A stretch of DNA of 64,000 nucleotides from Gnetum montanum (taxonomy: Eukaryota; Streptophyta; Gnetopsida; Gnetales; Gnetaceae): assembly GCA_015680685.1 (NCBI GenBank), contig MNCI01004997.1, forward strand, positions 488,623 to 552,622, written 5' to 3'. Made by a program: the position numbers and the translations under genes. Below, one piece after another: positions 20,973 through 31,699 of this stretch; position 1 is the first letter of the stretch; each line of letters opens with the position of its first letter. The notes below the pieces were generated by a model. That model made no database searches. It had not been told where the DNA came from and was given only the letters and a program-made list of their open reading frames with translations.

Positions 20973-21437
20973 ATGCCTTCTTCTCATAAGAGCAACTCAC
21001 CACATAAGGACCATACACGAAAGAGTTGGCAACATAAAACACATAACCAAAATCAGCCAAGTCCTAAACAATATAAGATGACATATACTCATCCCGATGA
21101 GTATATCCTTAATTTTACTTTTATTCTCCATCAAGAAGAAAAGCTGTGGTGGAGAGATTTGCAAGGTAACATCGTGTTACCCCCAGATCGATCAGTCTCT
21201 CGCATGCTTTTCCGTGCCTTGGCTCAAATTGGTATGCAAGAACTATATGCTGAATACGTTGCGGAAGATTTTGACATGAGGGATTATTATCCCACAGATG
21301 CCCAACGTGGGAGGGACTTACGGCAGGAGAGTCAACATGCACTGTTAAAGGACAAGGTCCTGCACGTCCTTAGCGAAATAGGAGATGAGGAACCCCTTAT
21401 CACGGGTTCTTTAACTTTTCTTGTTTTTGTTTTATAA
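20973..21437 (+). CDS. R3 154-residue ORF, conserved pre-gag module
   Basis: The only sizeable ORF of R3. A basic, polar start of about 38 residues is followed by YTHPDEYILNFTFILHQEE, LWWRDLQ (residues 58-64) and NIVLPPD (66-72), then an acidic helical part with DYYPTDAQRGRD. The same module, with stops, lies upstream of gag in R7 (near 38440-38660) and R9 (near 62900-63110): both keep FTFI.H, NIVLPP and DYHPT or DYHPI. R3 thus kept the N-terminal domain of a longer gag-region polyprotein and lost the rest. I know no function; RNA packaging or particle entry is one guess. ATG choice: first in frame after the primer-binding site. Confidence 0.6.
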   Translation: MPSSHKSNSPHKDHTRKSWQHKTHNQNQPSPKQYKMTYTHPDEYILNFTFILHQEEKLWWRDLQGNIVLPPDRSVSRMLFRALAQIGMQELYAEYVAEDFDMRDYYPTDAQRGRDLRQESQHALLKDKVLHVLSEIGDEEPLITGSLTFLVFVL

Positions 21438-21535
21438 CATCGTTATACTTTTTTCATTTTGTGTGTCTGTGTGTGTGTTCCACCTTGTAAGTTTGTCACC
21501 CAATAAGTGTTCGGAATGATGGTATGAACTATTTT

Positions 21536-22210
21536 CATATTGATTGCTAATGTTTGGTTTTTACTTTTAAGTCACAATGTTGATACTAAGGTATGTTTCT
21601 TTTGATATGGCAGGCAATGAGACCACTTCATCCATCCATCCACCAGTTTCTATGGTCTCTCTCGGTTTGGAAATGTACAGTCCCCTTCTAATAAGAACTT
21701 AAACGAATCGGTGATTGGGTATTTCTCAAACTAAGGAAGGACTCAAGGATTGAAATGGGTGTGACTTCAAGGGAACTTGATGCTTTTGTGTTGGCCGTTC
21801 TCTTGGGTACTTGGATGTTTTCTTTTTGAGTTTTTCTTGCCGTTCCGATGTTACCCAATTATCGAAAGCTGATACAATAAAAATAATCAAGTCTTTGCAT
21901 GGTGTGGTTCTCACGCATAAAAACACAAAACACAAAAAAAAACGAGAAAAGTGAGAATTCAAAGCACACCCCTTAGACGAATAAGCTTGGGCTACAAGCA
22001 CTGGTTATGGAACCAAAAGTGTTCCCTCTAACTAAGGCCNTTATTCACCTCATTACCGGTTGTATCATTAGTATACATATTCTGGTTGATGCATTGTTTT
22101 CTTTTTGGTAAATTCTTGTGGTTAAGACTTTAACTCTTGTTCCAAATAACATTCTCGGAGCCTACGGACTCTTTGAATGTGGGTTTGTGATGGCATTACG
22201 GGCATGAGCC
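21536..22210 (+). repeat. R3 conserved noncoding blocks
   Basis: This includes TTGATACTAAGGTATG, the CTTTGCATGGTGTGGTTC block (about 21890-22040) and CTACTTTGGGGAGGACCC (about 22210). The order equals that in R2, R5, R7 and R9. An N at 22040 marks a join; compared with R2, some 250 bp may be missing there. Confidence 0.6.
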
Positions 22211-22448
22211 TACTTTGGGGAGGACCCACTGACATTTCTATTTGGAGCATTAGTTAAATTCTTTCCCTTAACATTTTGCAATTAATTTTATTTTGTTCAT
22301 TTCCATCTTGACATCCATTTCCTCGATGCCATAGTTGTCCCTTTTTATCTATCTTTCTTCCTCCTTTTCTTTCTCCTGATTTTTTCGATTTTTCTCCTAG
22401 CCCCGAAATTTTTGATTTTTGATTTTCTTCCTAACCCCTACACCTTCG

Positions 22449-22587
22449 GTATTCATCAGTAATATATCCCTAGATCCGTATTAGCCATACCACAACCTAG
22501 CCAATGGACCTACACCGAAGCAAGGTATCAATTACAGGATGATTCATTTACCCTTGCTAATATAAGATTGTGTTGTGTGTGCAGATG
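22449..22587 (+). other. Predicted 136-nt intron ending at an ATG in R3
   Basis: Donor TTCG/GTATTC at 22449, branch-like CTTGCTAAT ending near 22561, acceptor TGTGTGCAG ending at 22584, ATGG at 22585. The ORF from this ATG is 64 codons (MVIIQTTDWIWSW start). R2 and R5 share the layout. Confidence 0.4.
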
Positions 22588-22954
22588 GTGATCATACAAA
22601 CAACGGATTGGATTTGGAGCTGGAGCAAACACTTAGAATGGAGCAGCGCTGAAGCAGCTATGCAAGGAGCGAGATCGATGGTGCACTTACAGATGGACAA
22701 TGAAAGGTGCAATCTTGGAGTTGGTAGTAGCAACACTTTTTTTTCTCTCTCTCTTTCTCAACTGCTAAATGAGGCCTGATGTCATTGTAATAAGGTGTTC
22801 ACCCTTGTTGTTATGAACACCAGTTTTGTCAAGTCTTGTAATGATGATCCATTCACATGTCATCCCATTAGTTCCATTCCCCTCAATAATTCCATACCTT
22901 CCCGATATTATTGTAAGGAACTCAAGGACGAGTTTTCATTCAATCATGGGGGTA

Positions 22955-23810
22955 TGATGAGACGCGATATGCACAAGCCGCGATATTGCATACACTATAT
23001 CGTGGTCCATCACCAAATCTATAAATAAGAGGCAGCACTCCCCTTATTTCCCATCCTAGGCTAGAAGTAGGGAAACTTTGGTAGATTAATCACTCCAGAG
23101 ATAGAATATTTTCCATGTGCCTGCAATAGGAGTCCCCAAGTGAACAGATCTTTATTCGAGCAGCTTTGTACCTGAACGCAAGTTGTGTACATGTTATTTC
23201 TTACCTGCATTAACGCAGCATGAGTATGACTTGATTACGAGCATTGACAAATGTGTACGGCTAATCAAGGAATCAGCTGCTCATCGCTATTAGTTTCTCT
23301 CACCCTCAACTCCTAGAACGTGGAATGAGTACGACTTGATTACGAGCATTTATGAATGTGTACAACTAGTCAAGGAATCGGCTGCTCATTACGTTTAGGC
23401 TAGTTAAGTGCCTTAGTACGACCACTTCGAGCACGTGCGTTACGTGTGGTGACCCCAGTAACAATTAGTGTTTGGTAGCCGCAATTGCATAGTTCAGGGT
23501 GTGTACGGTAAGTGGGAATGGATGCTGATGCTAGTTAATTTAGACTTAGTCCTTAGTTAGAGTTAGTTAGTTTCTCAACCCTTCACTCTTTAGCATAGAA
23601 GACATAAAACATAAAAGACCAAAAAAATCATATACCTCGGACTTACTTAACCATACACCGTGACAACTACAAGTAAGTCTGGGAAGACAACGAATGATTA
23701 ACCCCAAGTGTTCCATGGGGCATGTAGGCATTTAGTCTGTAGAGTTCAACTGGATTGCATGCTACACTTGTTTCGTATGGTTGAGTGTAGGGGTACCTCG
23801 CCACTCATCA
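22955..23810 (+). repeat. R3 3' LTR
   Basis: An 856-bp LTR preceded by the polypurine tract in TCATGGGGGTA. It matches the 5' LTR except for scattered substitutions and a deletion of about 97 bp after GTTGTGTAC near 23190, which removes the AATAAAGA region. Confidence 0.92.
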
Positions 23811-23861
23811 ATGATTGAAGCCATAATTTTTCTTGATGCAACCATCCATTTTCTTATGTAG
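23811..23861 (-). pseudogene. LINE relic between R3 and R4
   Basis: A 51-bp stretch starting with the R3 target duplication ATGAT. On the minus strand it reads into the LINE frame left of R3 (KWMVASRKIMASIM-like). R4 starts at 23862. Confidence 0.4.
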
Positions 23862-24698
23862 TGATGAACCATGATTTGTTAGGCTTCGATATCGGACCCT
23901 CGATATTGGGTACGCGATATTGTGGCCTCACTAGTAATATCGGATACATGATATCGTGGTCCCTGTGTGAGCCTATAAATACATAATTTGATGCACATGA
24001 GAGTCATAGGAAATGTTAGTGTTAGAGTAGGATCTTTTTGTCAATTTCAATTCCTCTCAACCCTTTCCTCACTGCATGCCCGCAGTGTGATGATTATAAT
24101 TGTACGGAACCTTTATTCAAGTGTGACGTACTTGGACATGCGCATGATCGATAATAAAGATTGAGATTACTTCATCATTGCAGCATTCACTTAGTTTTAA
24201 TTTCTTACTATTATTGTTATTTATCGCTTTCTTAATTAATATTTCTCTACCCTCATTTCCTATCCCTGTTCTTAAACGTGGAATGAGTACGACTTAATCA
24301 CAAGCATTTAAGTGTGTGACTACTTGGTATCCCAGTAGCATATCTAGGACATGCACTTGGTAATCCTAGTAGTAGTATACAAGGTCCAAGATGTGTACAA
24401 ATGCTCATCGCACTCAAGCTAGCTTAGATTCTCTTCTCCCTTTCCCTCTTAGCTTAAAACAAAGTTATTTTCCATTGTTCCTAGGAGTAGCATAGTGATA
24501 GGAAACACATCATACACCTCACTCTAGACTAAACCATACGTGACAAAGCAAATACTAGTCTAAGTAGGAAGACAACTAATTGCGATCAATGAGTAACTAT
24601 CTAGATATCACAACTAGTCTGTTTGCGGAGTTCAACTGGATTGTGTGTGAACGCTCGTATTCGTATGGTTGAGTGTAGGGGTACCTCGCCACTGATCA
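23862..24698 (+). repeat. R4 5' LTR
   Basis: An 837-bp LTR, TGATGAACCATG to ACTGATCA, with four GATAT(C/T)-type motifs between 23886 and 23958 followed by TATAAATACA near 23972. The U5 part ends in the shared TGTAGGGGTACCTCGCCACT block. Confidence 0.9.
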
Positions 24699-24699
24699 T

Positions 24700-24717
24700 T
24701 GGCATTGTTGCTGGGGA
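24700..24717 (+). other. R4 primer-binding site, degenerate
   Basis: TGGCATTGTTGCTGGGGA is the tRNA-Asp primer site of R3 with four changes, three of them C to T or its complement, as expected of old methylated copies. Confidence 0.75.
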
Positions 24718-24830
24718 TGGTGCTAGTTATTTAGATTATTTACATCATTCAAGATCTCTATAACGAAGCCTTGATGATATATCTTTCAAAAAGAAGTAAT
24801 TGCAAATAAGTCACACACAAATTTACAACA

Positions 24831-25900
24831 ATGTCTCTCTCTCATGACTATGATAATGCAACAACTAGAAAGGTAATTCATTGGAGAACCAATGAATTAT
24901 ATGATGATGAAGACGAAGTTTGGAGTACTCAACCTTATGCAGGGATCCCCTATGTTCATGAATACCCCAATGATACTCAAGGACTCTCATCATCTAACTC
25001 TGACACCTCTAGTGAGGATGGGACATCTCATAGAACGAGGGGGCCTGTAAGGCCTAGGACCTTCTCAATAGTTAACAAGAATTTATCTAGGGATGATTGG
25101 AAGACTTACAAAAGTCATGATGATTTTTCCAGTTCTTTCTCTTCCTCTACACCTTCAATGTTAGGTCATGACATGGATGACCATCTTTCAAGGGATCGAC
25201 GTAGAACTAAAATCAAGCTCACAGAAAATATCAAGAACACCAACATGAACAAGGACAACATCATTCCAACTCATAAATTCATAACCTACCTAGTGACGAT
25301 GAACCCCTGCTAGCCACTAAGAGCCTAATGCATATACAAGAGGCTGTTCAAATATCCTGTAGGCATCGCAAAGAAAGTCATCTAGCTAGGCTTGATTTAA
25401 ACAACTTTCGCAAGTTTTCAGGAGGCTATGATTTAGATCCGCAACAACATTTACAAGCCTTCTATGACACTTATGCATGGAACAATATTGATAATGGGTG
25501 GCAAAAACTTAAGGTCTTTCCTATGATACTAGTTGGCCAAGAAAAAGTATGGTACAAATCCTTAAAACCAAAATCAATTTGTAGATGGCCAACAATGGTA
25601 GAACTCTTTACTGAACGATATCAAACCTATGCCAGAGTGTTAGGCTTGAGGAGAAAAATCCAAGAATGGAAACAAGGGCAACATGAAACCTTGGACATGG
25701 CCTTAGAAAGATATTATGTATTGTTAAACAATTGCCCAGGCCATGGATTCTTTGAGGAGAGGCTAATGTATCACATCATGGATGGACTTTGTAATGAAAC
25801 AAGGGAAACCCTAGGGATGTATGCCCTAGGTCAACTATACGAACTACGGATCCACCAAGTCCAAGAGCTTATTAAGTGGGTAGCAAAAGAAGAAGGAGNT
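24831..25900 (+). pseudogene. R4 gag, capsid part
   Basis: An N-terminal acidic, Ser-rich region (24831-25313, MSLSHDYDNATTRK start) ends at a stop, and the capsid part (25328 on) follows after a small shift. The capsid shows the retrotransposon gag signature: NFRKFSGGYDLDPQQHLQAF, KVWYKSLKPKSICRWPTM, LFTERYQTYAR, CPGHGFFEERLMYHIMDGL and LYELRIHQVQELIKWVAKEE. The capsid frame is open over about 190 codons, the best preserved gag here. It ends at an N (25899) that introduces a false repeat of its own sequence. Only the split between the two ORFs and the N region disable it. Confidence 0.85.
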
Positions 25901-25944
25901 AGGCCATGGATTCTTCGAGGAGAGGCTAATGTATCACATCATGN
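25899..25944. other. Assembly artefact: N-bounded repeat in R4 gag
   Basis: Between N at 25899 and N at 25944 lies a 44-bp copy of the segment near 25740-25784 (GGCCATGGATTCTT onward). R1 gag has no such repeat. The true linker between the KEEG motif and the following DLNLT-like part is therefore missing. Confidence 0.8.
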
Positions 25945-27178
25945 ATCTCAATTTAACAAAGGTCCATAACCAAGAAGAGGAGAAATCAACTCACCTCAAA
26001 AAGGTGGAATCATATTTTCCAATACTACAATAACTAGATGAAATTGAGGCAAAGATCAAAAATATGATGGAATGGATGCATGAAAAATATGGACAATATA
26101 CCAACACTATTAGAGGTAGAACCATGACGAATCAAGAAGTAGAACAGAACACCCTTAAACAATCAGAAAGAAGGGTTTAAGAGAATAAGAACTTAACTAC
26201 TAATCATATGTATCAATGTATTGTTTGTCTATACGATCACCCCAAAGGTCAATGCCCAATCTTGTCACATTTACATGAGTATTGGGGAAGAATGTTCCAT
26301 CCAGAGTTCATACAAAAATACTGTGTTCAATCACATTGGCAAAAATCCCAGTCGTGGGGGAGGCCACCCTCAAATTGGTCACACCCTTCATATCATTCGA
26401 ACCCAAGTGCTTATCAGGTTCAGCATCCTATTTCCCTAAGAGGGTCAACATCTTATTTCCCCAACGGGGTCAACATCCTCTATCTCGCCACATTATTATC
26501 ATTCTTCTAAGTACTATCAACCCATGATCTCTCAAACAAAATCACCACCTCATGTGCCTAACACTTCTTGTCAAATTCAATATTCTTATCCTTCATTTCC
26601 TTCTACATCACCACCAATAGTACTAGAAGGGTTTGTACCACAGCATCAACCCACAAATGTTACTTGTGCTGCTACTGTCAACCATAGTGGGAATCCTCCA
26701 CAACATTGAAGGCATCCTTTCTTTAGACATGACCGTAGAAAGGGATAGAATAGTTCCAAGACCACTACATACTCCCACTCAGGACAAGTTCAACACTGTG
26801 GTGCATCCTTCTCCTCGAATCCAACACCTCGTGTTACCTTATTCGGGCCACCACTCAACACTCCAACAACTATGCGGCCCAATGAATATAGCCAGGTAGG
26901 AAGACATATTGATCCTTGCATACCATTTTATGGTCATGGGTGCCATAGTGGATCAACTGCTTATCAATTGACTACATCTCATAATTTGCCCCATTATGCC
27001 TACTTTAATCAAGTGTGTGAACCCCAAATTGGGTATATTCCAACCACCACATCAAAGGACACACCTAGTGGTTTGGATATGACCGGACTCCAATGTTTCC
27101 AAAATACTTGAATCCAAAATTTCCATTTATTAATTCTAGCCATGCTCAACTATTTAGTTATGGGGGATATCCTCCATT
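25945..27178 (+). pseudogene. R4 gag, nucleocapsid and proline-rich tail
   Basis: After a Lys- and Glu-rich linker with stops, the zinc knuckle CIVCLYDHPKGQC (CX2CX3HX4C) lies at about 26218-26260, followed by PILSHLHEYWGRMFHPEF. The tail (26282-27111 in changing frames) is rich in Pro, Ser, His and Gln and ends near a polypurine tract. R1 carries the same tail. No protease follows. Confidence 0.7.
27153..27178 (+). other. R4 internal polypurine tract
   Basis: TATTTAGTTATGGGGGATAT at the end of gag resembles the terminal tract TTTAGTCGTGGGGGTA at 29184-29199. Confidence 0.45.
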
Positions 27179-28184
27179 CTAACAAGCAGAATTAGTAAAT
27201 ATTTTTCCTTTGCTTTAATTTTACAATTTTTGTTTTCCAATTTTTCATCTTTCAATTTGTTGTTTTATCTTTTTTTGGGTAATCTCATCTATGAATAAAA
27301 CACTCATGTGACTCGTTGGTTGAGGTGTTGTTCTATGCTATCAAGTCTCACGTAACTAATTATTTGGATAGTGAGCCGATCACATCCACCCATCCATTTT
27401 ATTAATAAGAGGTTCTACTTTGGGTACAATGATATTCTTGTCATCATGAAAATGAAAAGTAATTTTGTGTTCATTATGCCTAGAGTGAAAAATGATGAAC
27501 TAAGAGGGAATGGCTAGGGTGTGACACTAAGGGAACTTGTGGATTCTCTTTGGTAACATCTATAGGAGTTATCATGCAACCTGGTTGTGCTAAGATCCTT
27601 GTAGATCTAATGAAAAATGGGAGTAAGAGCAATAAAGGCACTCAATAAAAAAAAATCCTATTCTAGGGGGTTCCACTGGAAAGACATGCACCCATGCCTA
27701 AAGGTAGGCAGCTTCTCTAGATTACGTATATAAAAAAAAGAGATTAAGACAAAAAGTGCTACAAAGCAATTTCGAATCACTCCTCCCTTGAATGAAACTC
27801 CAAGTGATCGTACGCCTTACTATCATGATGCTCTTATGGTTGTCCATCATTGGATGAAAGAATGAGATGTCACTAATCAAAGGAATGGACTTGGTCTTGG
27901 TTTTGGAGCGATAGGCTAATGACACATTAATCACATCCTACACTCAAGATTCATTGTGCCCTAGGTTAGTTACCTCATGTCCCAATCTCTGCAATCCCTT
28001 CTTTGATTCATCCCATCTCGTTGTTCATGTATTTGTGACCTATGTCTTGTGTAGCATTGAATTCATATCTCATCACGGTGGTATCTACATGTGTGTGTTT
28101 TGTGCAACTGGTGGGGATTACATTTAAACCTTTTAGTGCCTATAGACCTTTTTGGGTATAGTTATGTAAGGGCATGATAGGTAG

Positions 28185-28210
28185 GAACCTACTTTGGGGA
28201 GGACCCAGTT
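28185..28210 (+). repeat. R4 copy of the CTACTTTGGGGAGGACCC block
   Basis: ACCTACTTTGGGGAGGACCC in sense orientation, 320 bp upstream of the 3' ORF ATG. The LTR-like promoter cluster that follows this block in R1, R7 and R9 is absent here. Confidence 0.6.
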
Positions 28211-28499
28211 GCGTGACTTTTGTAAGTTGTACTTGTTGCACACCACCACATCATTTGATACCCTCTGAGTACTTCATTACCAAATCTATTTCTTCCCTTG
28301 TCATCATTTTATCAAACATTCCTCAAAACAATTACATGTCCTTTTATGTGTCACCTAAACAAATCAAGTCCGACATTAAACTTTTAGGGTAACTTCCTTG
28401 AAAAATTTTCTAACTCTAAAATCACACTAAGCAACGAATTCAACATTTATTAAAGGTAATGAGTAAGGTATGAAATAATTGAACTTCTTTTAATAACCT

Positions 28500-28532
28500 T
28501 ACTAACAATTGATCTTTGTGTGATTATAAATG
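28500..28532 (+). other. Branch point and mutated acceptor before the R4 3' ORF
   Basis: TACTAAC at 28500-28506, then TGTGATTATAA directly before ATG 28530. The expected AG is AA. A donor-like AAAG/GTAATG lies at 28455, which would give a 74-nt intron. Confidence 0.4.
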
Positions 28533-29010
28533 GCCCCTAAAAGAGGACAACAAGGAGGACCTTCTCAAGGTGCAACTGAACACCCAAGGAGAGGTAGAGG
28601 CCAAGGACCTCATGTAGAACATGCAAAGTAGGAGGCACAATCATTCAGCATTCATCAAGGAACTCCTGTTACTGCACAATCTAGCCAAGCAAAAGGTGGA
28701 GAGGTCAGGGCCCAAGNACACAATCTAGCCAAGCAAAAGGTGGAGAGGTCAGGGCCCAAGCCTATGAAGAGGAATGATAACTATTTACAGCATGGCATGT
28801 CAAGGACAATCAAGTGTTCTCGGAGCTACCGTGTCCATGGGAGGTGCTAACTTCATCAAACATTGGAACATCAGCATGGATGGCACAAGACCCTCGAATT
28901 GAAGAGGAAAAGCTCCAGGCACTCCTTCAGAGCCATTAAATTCCAAAAACTAGAGCACAAGATAAGGGAAAGCAAACCATGGAGGAACCACTACCACTTG
29001 GAACCACATG
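28530..29010 (+). pseudogene. R4 3' ORF relic
   Basis: The ORF starts MAPKRGQQGGPSQGA, close to the R7 start MAPKRG and the R1 start MAPK, and continues Arg-, Gly- and Gln-rich. It breaks after about 30 codons and shrinks to some 480 bp. The domain with FPCLIRKLC-like sequence and the coiled coil are absent. A false 42-bp duplication around the N at 28717 lies within it. Confidence 0.6.
28675..28760. other. Assembly artefact: duplicated 42 bp around N 28717
   Basis: 28675-28716 and 28719-28760 are identical and separated by an N and one base. Overlapping contig ends were apparently joined without merging. Confidence 0.85.
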
Positions 29011-29199
29011 ATTTCCAACAAAGTTTTGTACTTTTGTAATTTTGTGTTCATGTCCCAATTTTGTTGTATGCAATCCTCCACTGTGGCATAAATAAATTCC
29101 TAGTCAATCGATGATCCCATACCTATCCACTGTGTAATCAATGGGGCTTGTTCTCATTTTTTTGACTCGAGGATGAGTTTTCATTTAGTCGTGGGGGTA

Positions 29200-29735
29200 T
29201 GATGAACCATGATTTGTCAGGCTCTGATATTGGACCCTTGATATCGGGTACACAATATCGTGGCCTCACTAGCGATATCAGATACATGATATCGTGGTTT
29301 CTATGTGAGCCTATAAATACACAATTGAATGCACAGGAGAGTCATAGGAAAAGTTAGTGTTAGAGTAAGATCTTTTTGTTAGTTTCAATTCCTCTCAACA
29401 CTTTCCTTAGTGCATTCCCATAGTGTGATGATTGTAATTGTACGGAACCTTTATTCGAGTGTGATGTACTTGGACACGTACATGACTGACAATGAAGATT
29501 AAGATTACTTCATCATTGCAGCATTCACTTAGTTTTAATTGCTTACTGTTATTGTTATTTATCACTTTCTTAATTAATATTTCTCTATCCTCATTTCCTA
29601 TCCATGTTCTTAAATGCAAAATGAGTACGACTTAATCATGAGCATTTAAGTGTGACTACTTGGTATCCCAGTAGCGTACCTAGGACATGTGCTTGGTAAT
29701 CCCAGTAGTAATACACGAGGTCCAAGATGTGTATA
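29200..29735 (+). repeat. R4 3' LTR, truncated
   Basis: It begins TGATGAACCATG after GTGGGGGTA and matches the 5' LTR up to about 29735 (GTCCAAGATGTGTA), then stops. LINE sequence follows at once. Confidence 0.88.
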
Positions 29736-29939
29736 GATAATTAAGGACCTCACTAACATCAAGGTCACATCATCTACAAAGATATCCATGTGCTTTTGTA
29801 ATCAAGGTCACATCATATACAAAGATAAACATGTTCAAAAATAATCCATTCACAAACATACCATGATTAAAGGTATTTTTCATTCATTCCTTCAATTCAT
29901 CTATAAATATGATAAAAAGGGTAGGGGACAAAGGATAGT
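29736..29939 (-). pseudogene. LINE reverse transcriptase fragment
   Basis: The minus strand reads PLSPTLFIIFIDELKE, a stop, then NHGMFVNGLF and FVYDVTLI in the same frame. PLSPTLF-x-x-F-I-D-x-L and the F-x-D-D motif are the palm motifs of non-LTR reverse transcriptases. A tandem copy of the catalytic stretch gives FVDDVTLM, an intact Asp-Asp. R5 inserted directly upstream; the right flank of R5 supplies the preceding GVK and Pro-Leu context. The fragment ends at the truncated R4 LTR. Confidence 0.75.
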
Positions 29940-30750
29940 TGATGAGTGGCGAGGTAACCCTACACTCAACCATACGAATACGAGCATCTCACGCGCGATC
30001 TGGTCGAACTCCAAGGACTAAGTGCTTACGCGCCTTAATGGAACACTGAAGGTTAATCAATCATTGTCCTCCCAAACTTACTTGTATTGTCATAGTTGTA
30101 TGGTTAAGTAAGTTTGAGGTATGTGATTTTTATAACTTTTATCTTTTTAATGTCTATGCTAATAGGGAAGGATTAAGAGAACTAAATAACTAATTTCCAT
30201 TAACTATTCACTAACTAAGCTTTAACTATCCTAGCATCAGTATTCGTTCCCACTTGCTACACACACCCTGAACTAGTGGAACGTTACTGGGATTACCAAA
30301 CGCTACTTGTTACTGGGTTACCAAGTGTTACACACGTGCTTGAAGCGGTCGTATTGAATGCACTTAACTAGGAGAGTCAAGGGTTGAGAGCGACTAATTA
30401 TCTAGGAAAGCATTTAAACATTTAACAATAATTAAATCCTATTTAGCTTAGTTCATATGCTGCAAGGTTTATCAAAAAGTTCATCTTTATTACCATATAC
30501 AAATGTGTGCTTAGGTACAATTTGCTCGAATAAAGATCCATTTACTTTGAGACTCCTACTGTGGGCACATGGAAATTATTCTAACTCTAGAATGGTAAAA
30601 CTACTATAGTTTGGCTAAGGGACTAACTCTAGATGTTTGAACAAGGGAAAGCCACCTCTTATTTATCGACCTGGCAGTGGGCTACGATATCGCGTACGCG
30701 ATATCGCAAAGGCCGACGTGATATCGGGTACATAATATCACGGCTCATCA
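29940..30750 (-). repeat. R5 3' LTR
   Basis: An 811-bp LTR ending CTCATCA before TACCCCCATGAC. U3 has two GCGATATCGC-type palindromes at 30680-30745, next to a TATTTAT (reverse TATA) near 30660. Confidence 0.9.
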
Positions 30751-31128
30751 TACCCCCATGACTAAATGAAAACTTGTCCTCGAGTTCCTTACAAAATATT
30801 GGGAAGGTATGGGATTATTAACTTGAATGACACTAACGGTGAATGGGGTGACATGTGAACGGATCATCATTACAAAACATGACAAATTAATGTTCATGAA
30901 AACAAGAGTGAATACTATACACATTTGACATTCAGCCTTATTTGGCAGCCGAGAGAGAAGAGAGAAGAGAGAGAGAAAAGAAAAATTTTGTTGTTGCCAA
31001 TGCCAAGATTACGTCGTTCATTGTCCATCCATAAGCACATCATCGATCTTGTTCCTTACATAATTGCTTCAGCACCAGTCCATTCCAAGTGTTCCCTCCA
31101 AATCCAATTCATTGTTGTATGATTGCCA

Positions 31129-31266
31129 TATGCACACACAACACAGTCTTATATTAGCAAGGGTAAATGAATTACAATGTAATTGATACCTTGCCTTGGT
31201 GTAAGGCCCATTGGCTGAGTTTTGATAGGGCTAATACGGATCTAGAGATATAATGCTAGTGACTAC
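31129..31266 (-). other. Predicted 137-nt intron module in R5, acceptor mutated
   Basis: Minus strand: donor CGG/GTAGTC at 31266, branch-like CTTGCTAAT near 31160, acceptor TGTGTGCAT in place of CAG at 31130, ATGG at 31129. The same layout as R2 and R3. Confidence 0.35.
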
Positions 31267-31499
31267 CCGAGGTGTAGGGATTAAGAGGAAATCAAAAAAA
31301 TTGGACTAGGACCCCCATGATTGAGAGCGAACCTCCAGTAGCGAGAGAATGGAAAAAGATAAGGAATAAGAAAGATGGAGAAAAAGGAACAACGACAATG
31401 CCAATAAAATGGATGTCAAAGATGGAAATGAACAAAATAAATGTTGATTGCAAAATGTTTAGGGGAAAGAAATTAACGGATGGACCAAATAGGAATGTT

Positions 31500-31530
31500 A
31501 GTGGGTCCTCCCCAAAGTAGGCTCATGCCC
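31500..31530 (-). repeat. R5 copy of the CTACTTTGGGGAGGACCC block
   Basis: The minus strand reads GCCTACTTTGGGGAGGACCC. The + strand ORF at 31317-31520 over it is a chance frame. Confidence 0.6.
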
Positions 31531-31610
31531 TTAATGCCCTAACAATCCCACATTCAAAGAGTCCATAGGCTCTAGAAATGTCATTTGGAAACAAGAGTTA
31601 AATTCTTCAC

Positions 31611-31699
31611 GACAAGAGTTTACAAAAAAGAAAAAAATGCATCAACCAAAATATNGACAAGAGTTTACAAAAAAGAAAAAAATGCATCAACCAAAATAT
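31611..31699. other. Assembly artefact: duplicated 44 bp around N 31655
   Basis: 31611-31654 and 31656-31699 are identical, with a single N between them. Confidence 0.88.

Larger units (their letters stand above)
19876..23810 (+). mobile_element. R3: complete non-autonomous LTR retrotransposon
   Basis: A 3935-bp element with 5' LTR 19876-20828, 3' LTR 22955-23810 and perfect 5-bp target-site duplications ATGAT (19871-19875 and 23811-23815). The internal 2.1 kb carries a near-perfect tRNA-Asp primer-binding site, one 154-residue ORF, the shared noncoding blocks, a predicted 136-nt intron and the terminal polypurine tract. It has no capsid, protease, RT, RNase H or integrase. R3 must have used proteins from a relative such as R9. 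It inserted into the LINE relic. Confidence 0.93.
23862..29735 (+). mobile_element. R4: LTR retrotransposon with gag and a 3' ORF relic, no pol
   Basis: The 5' LTR 23862-24698, a degenerate primer-binding site, a gag with several breaks, a spacer without protease, RT or integrase, a short 3' ORF relic and a 3' LTR that stops at 29735 inside U5. About 310 bp of LTR end are missing and LINE sequence follows, so no target duplication can be found. The gag type and lack of pol match R1, and the two form one subfamily. Three single N positions mark faulty joins. Confidence 0.87.
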
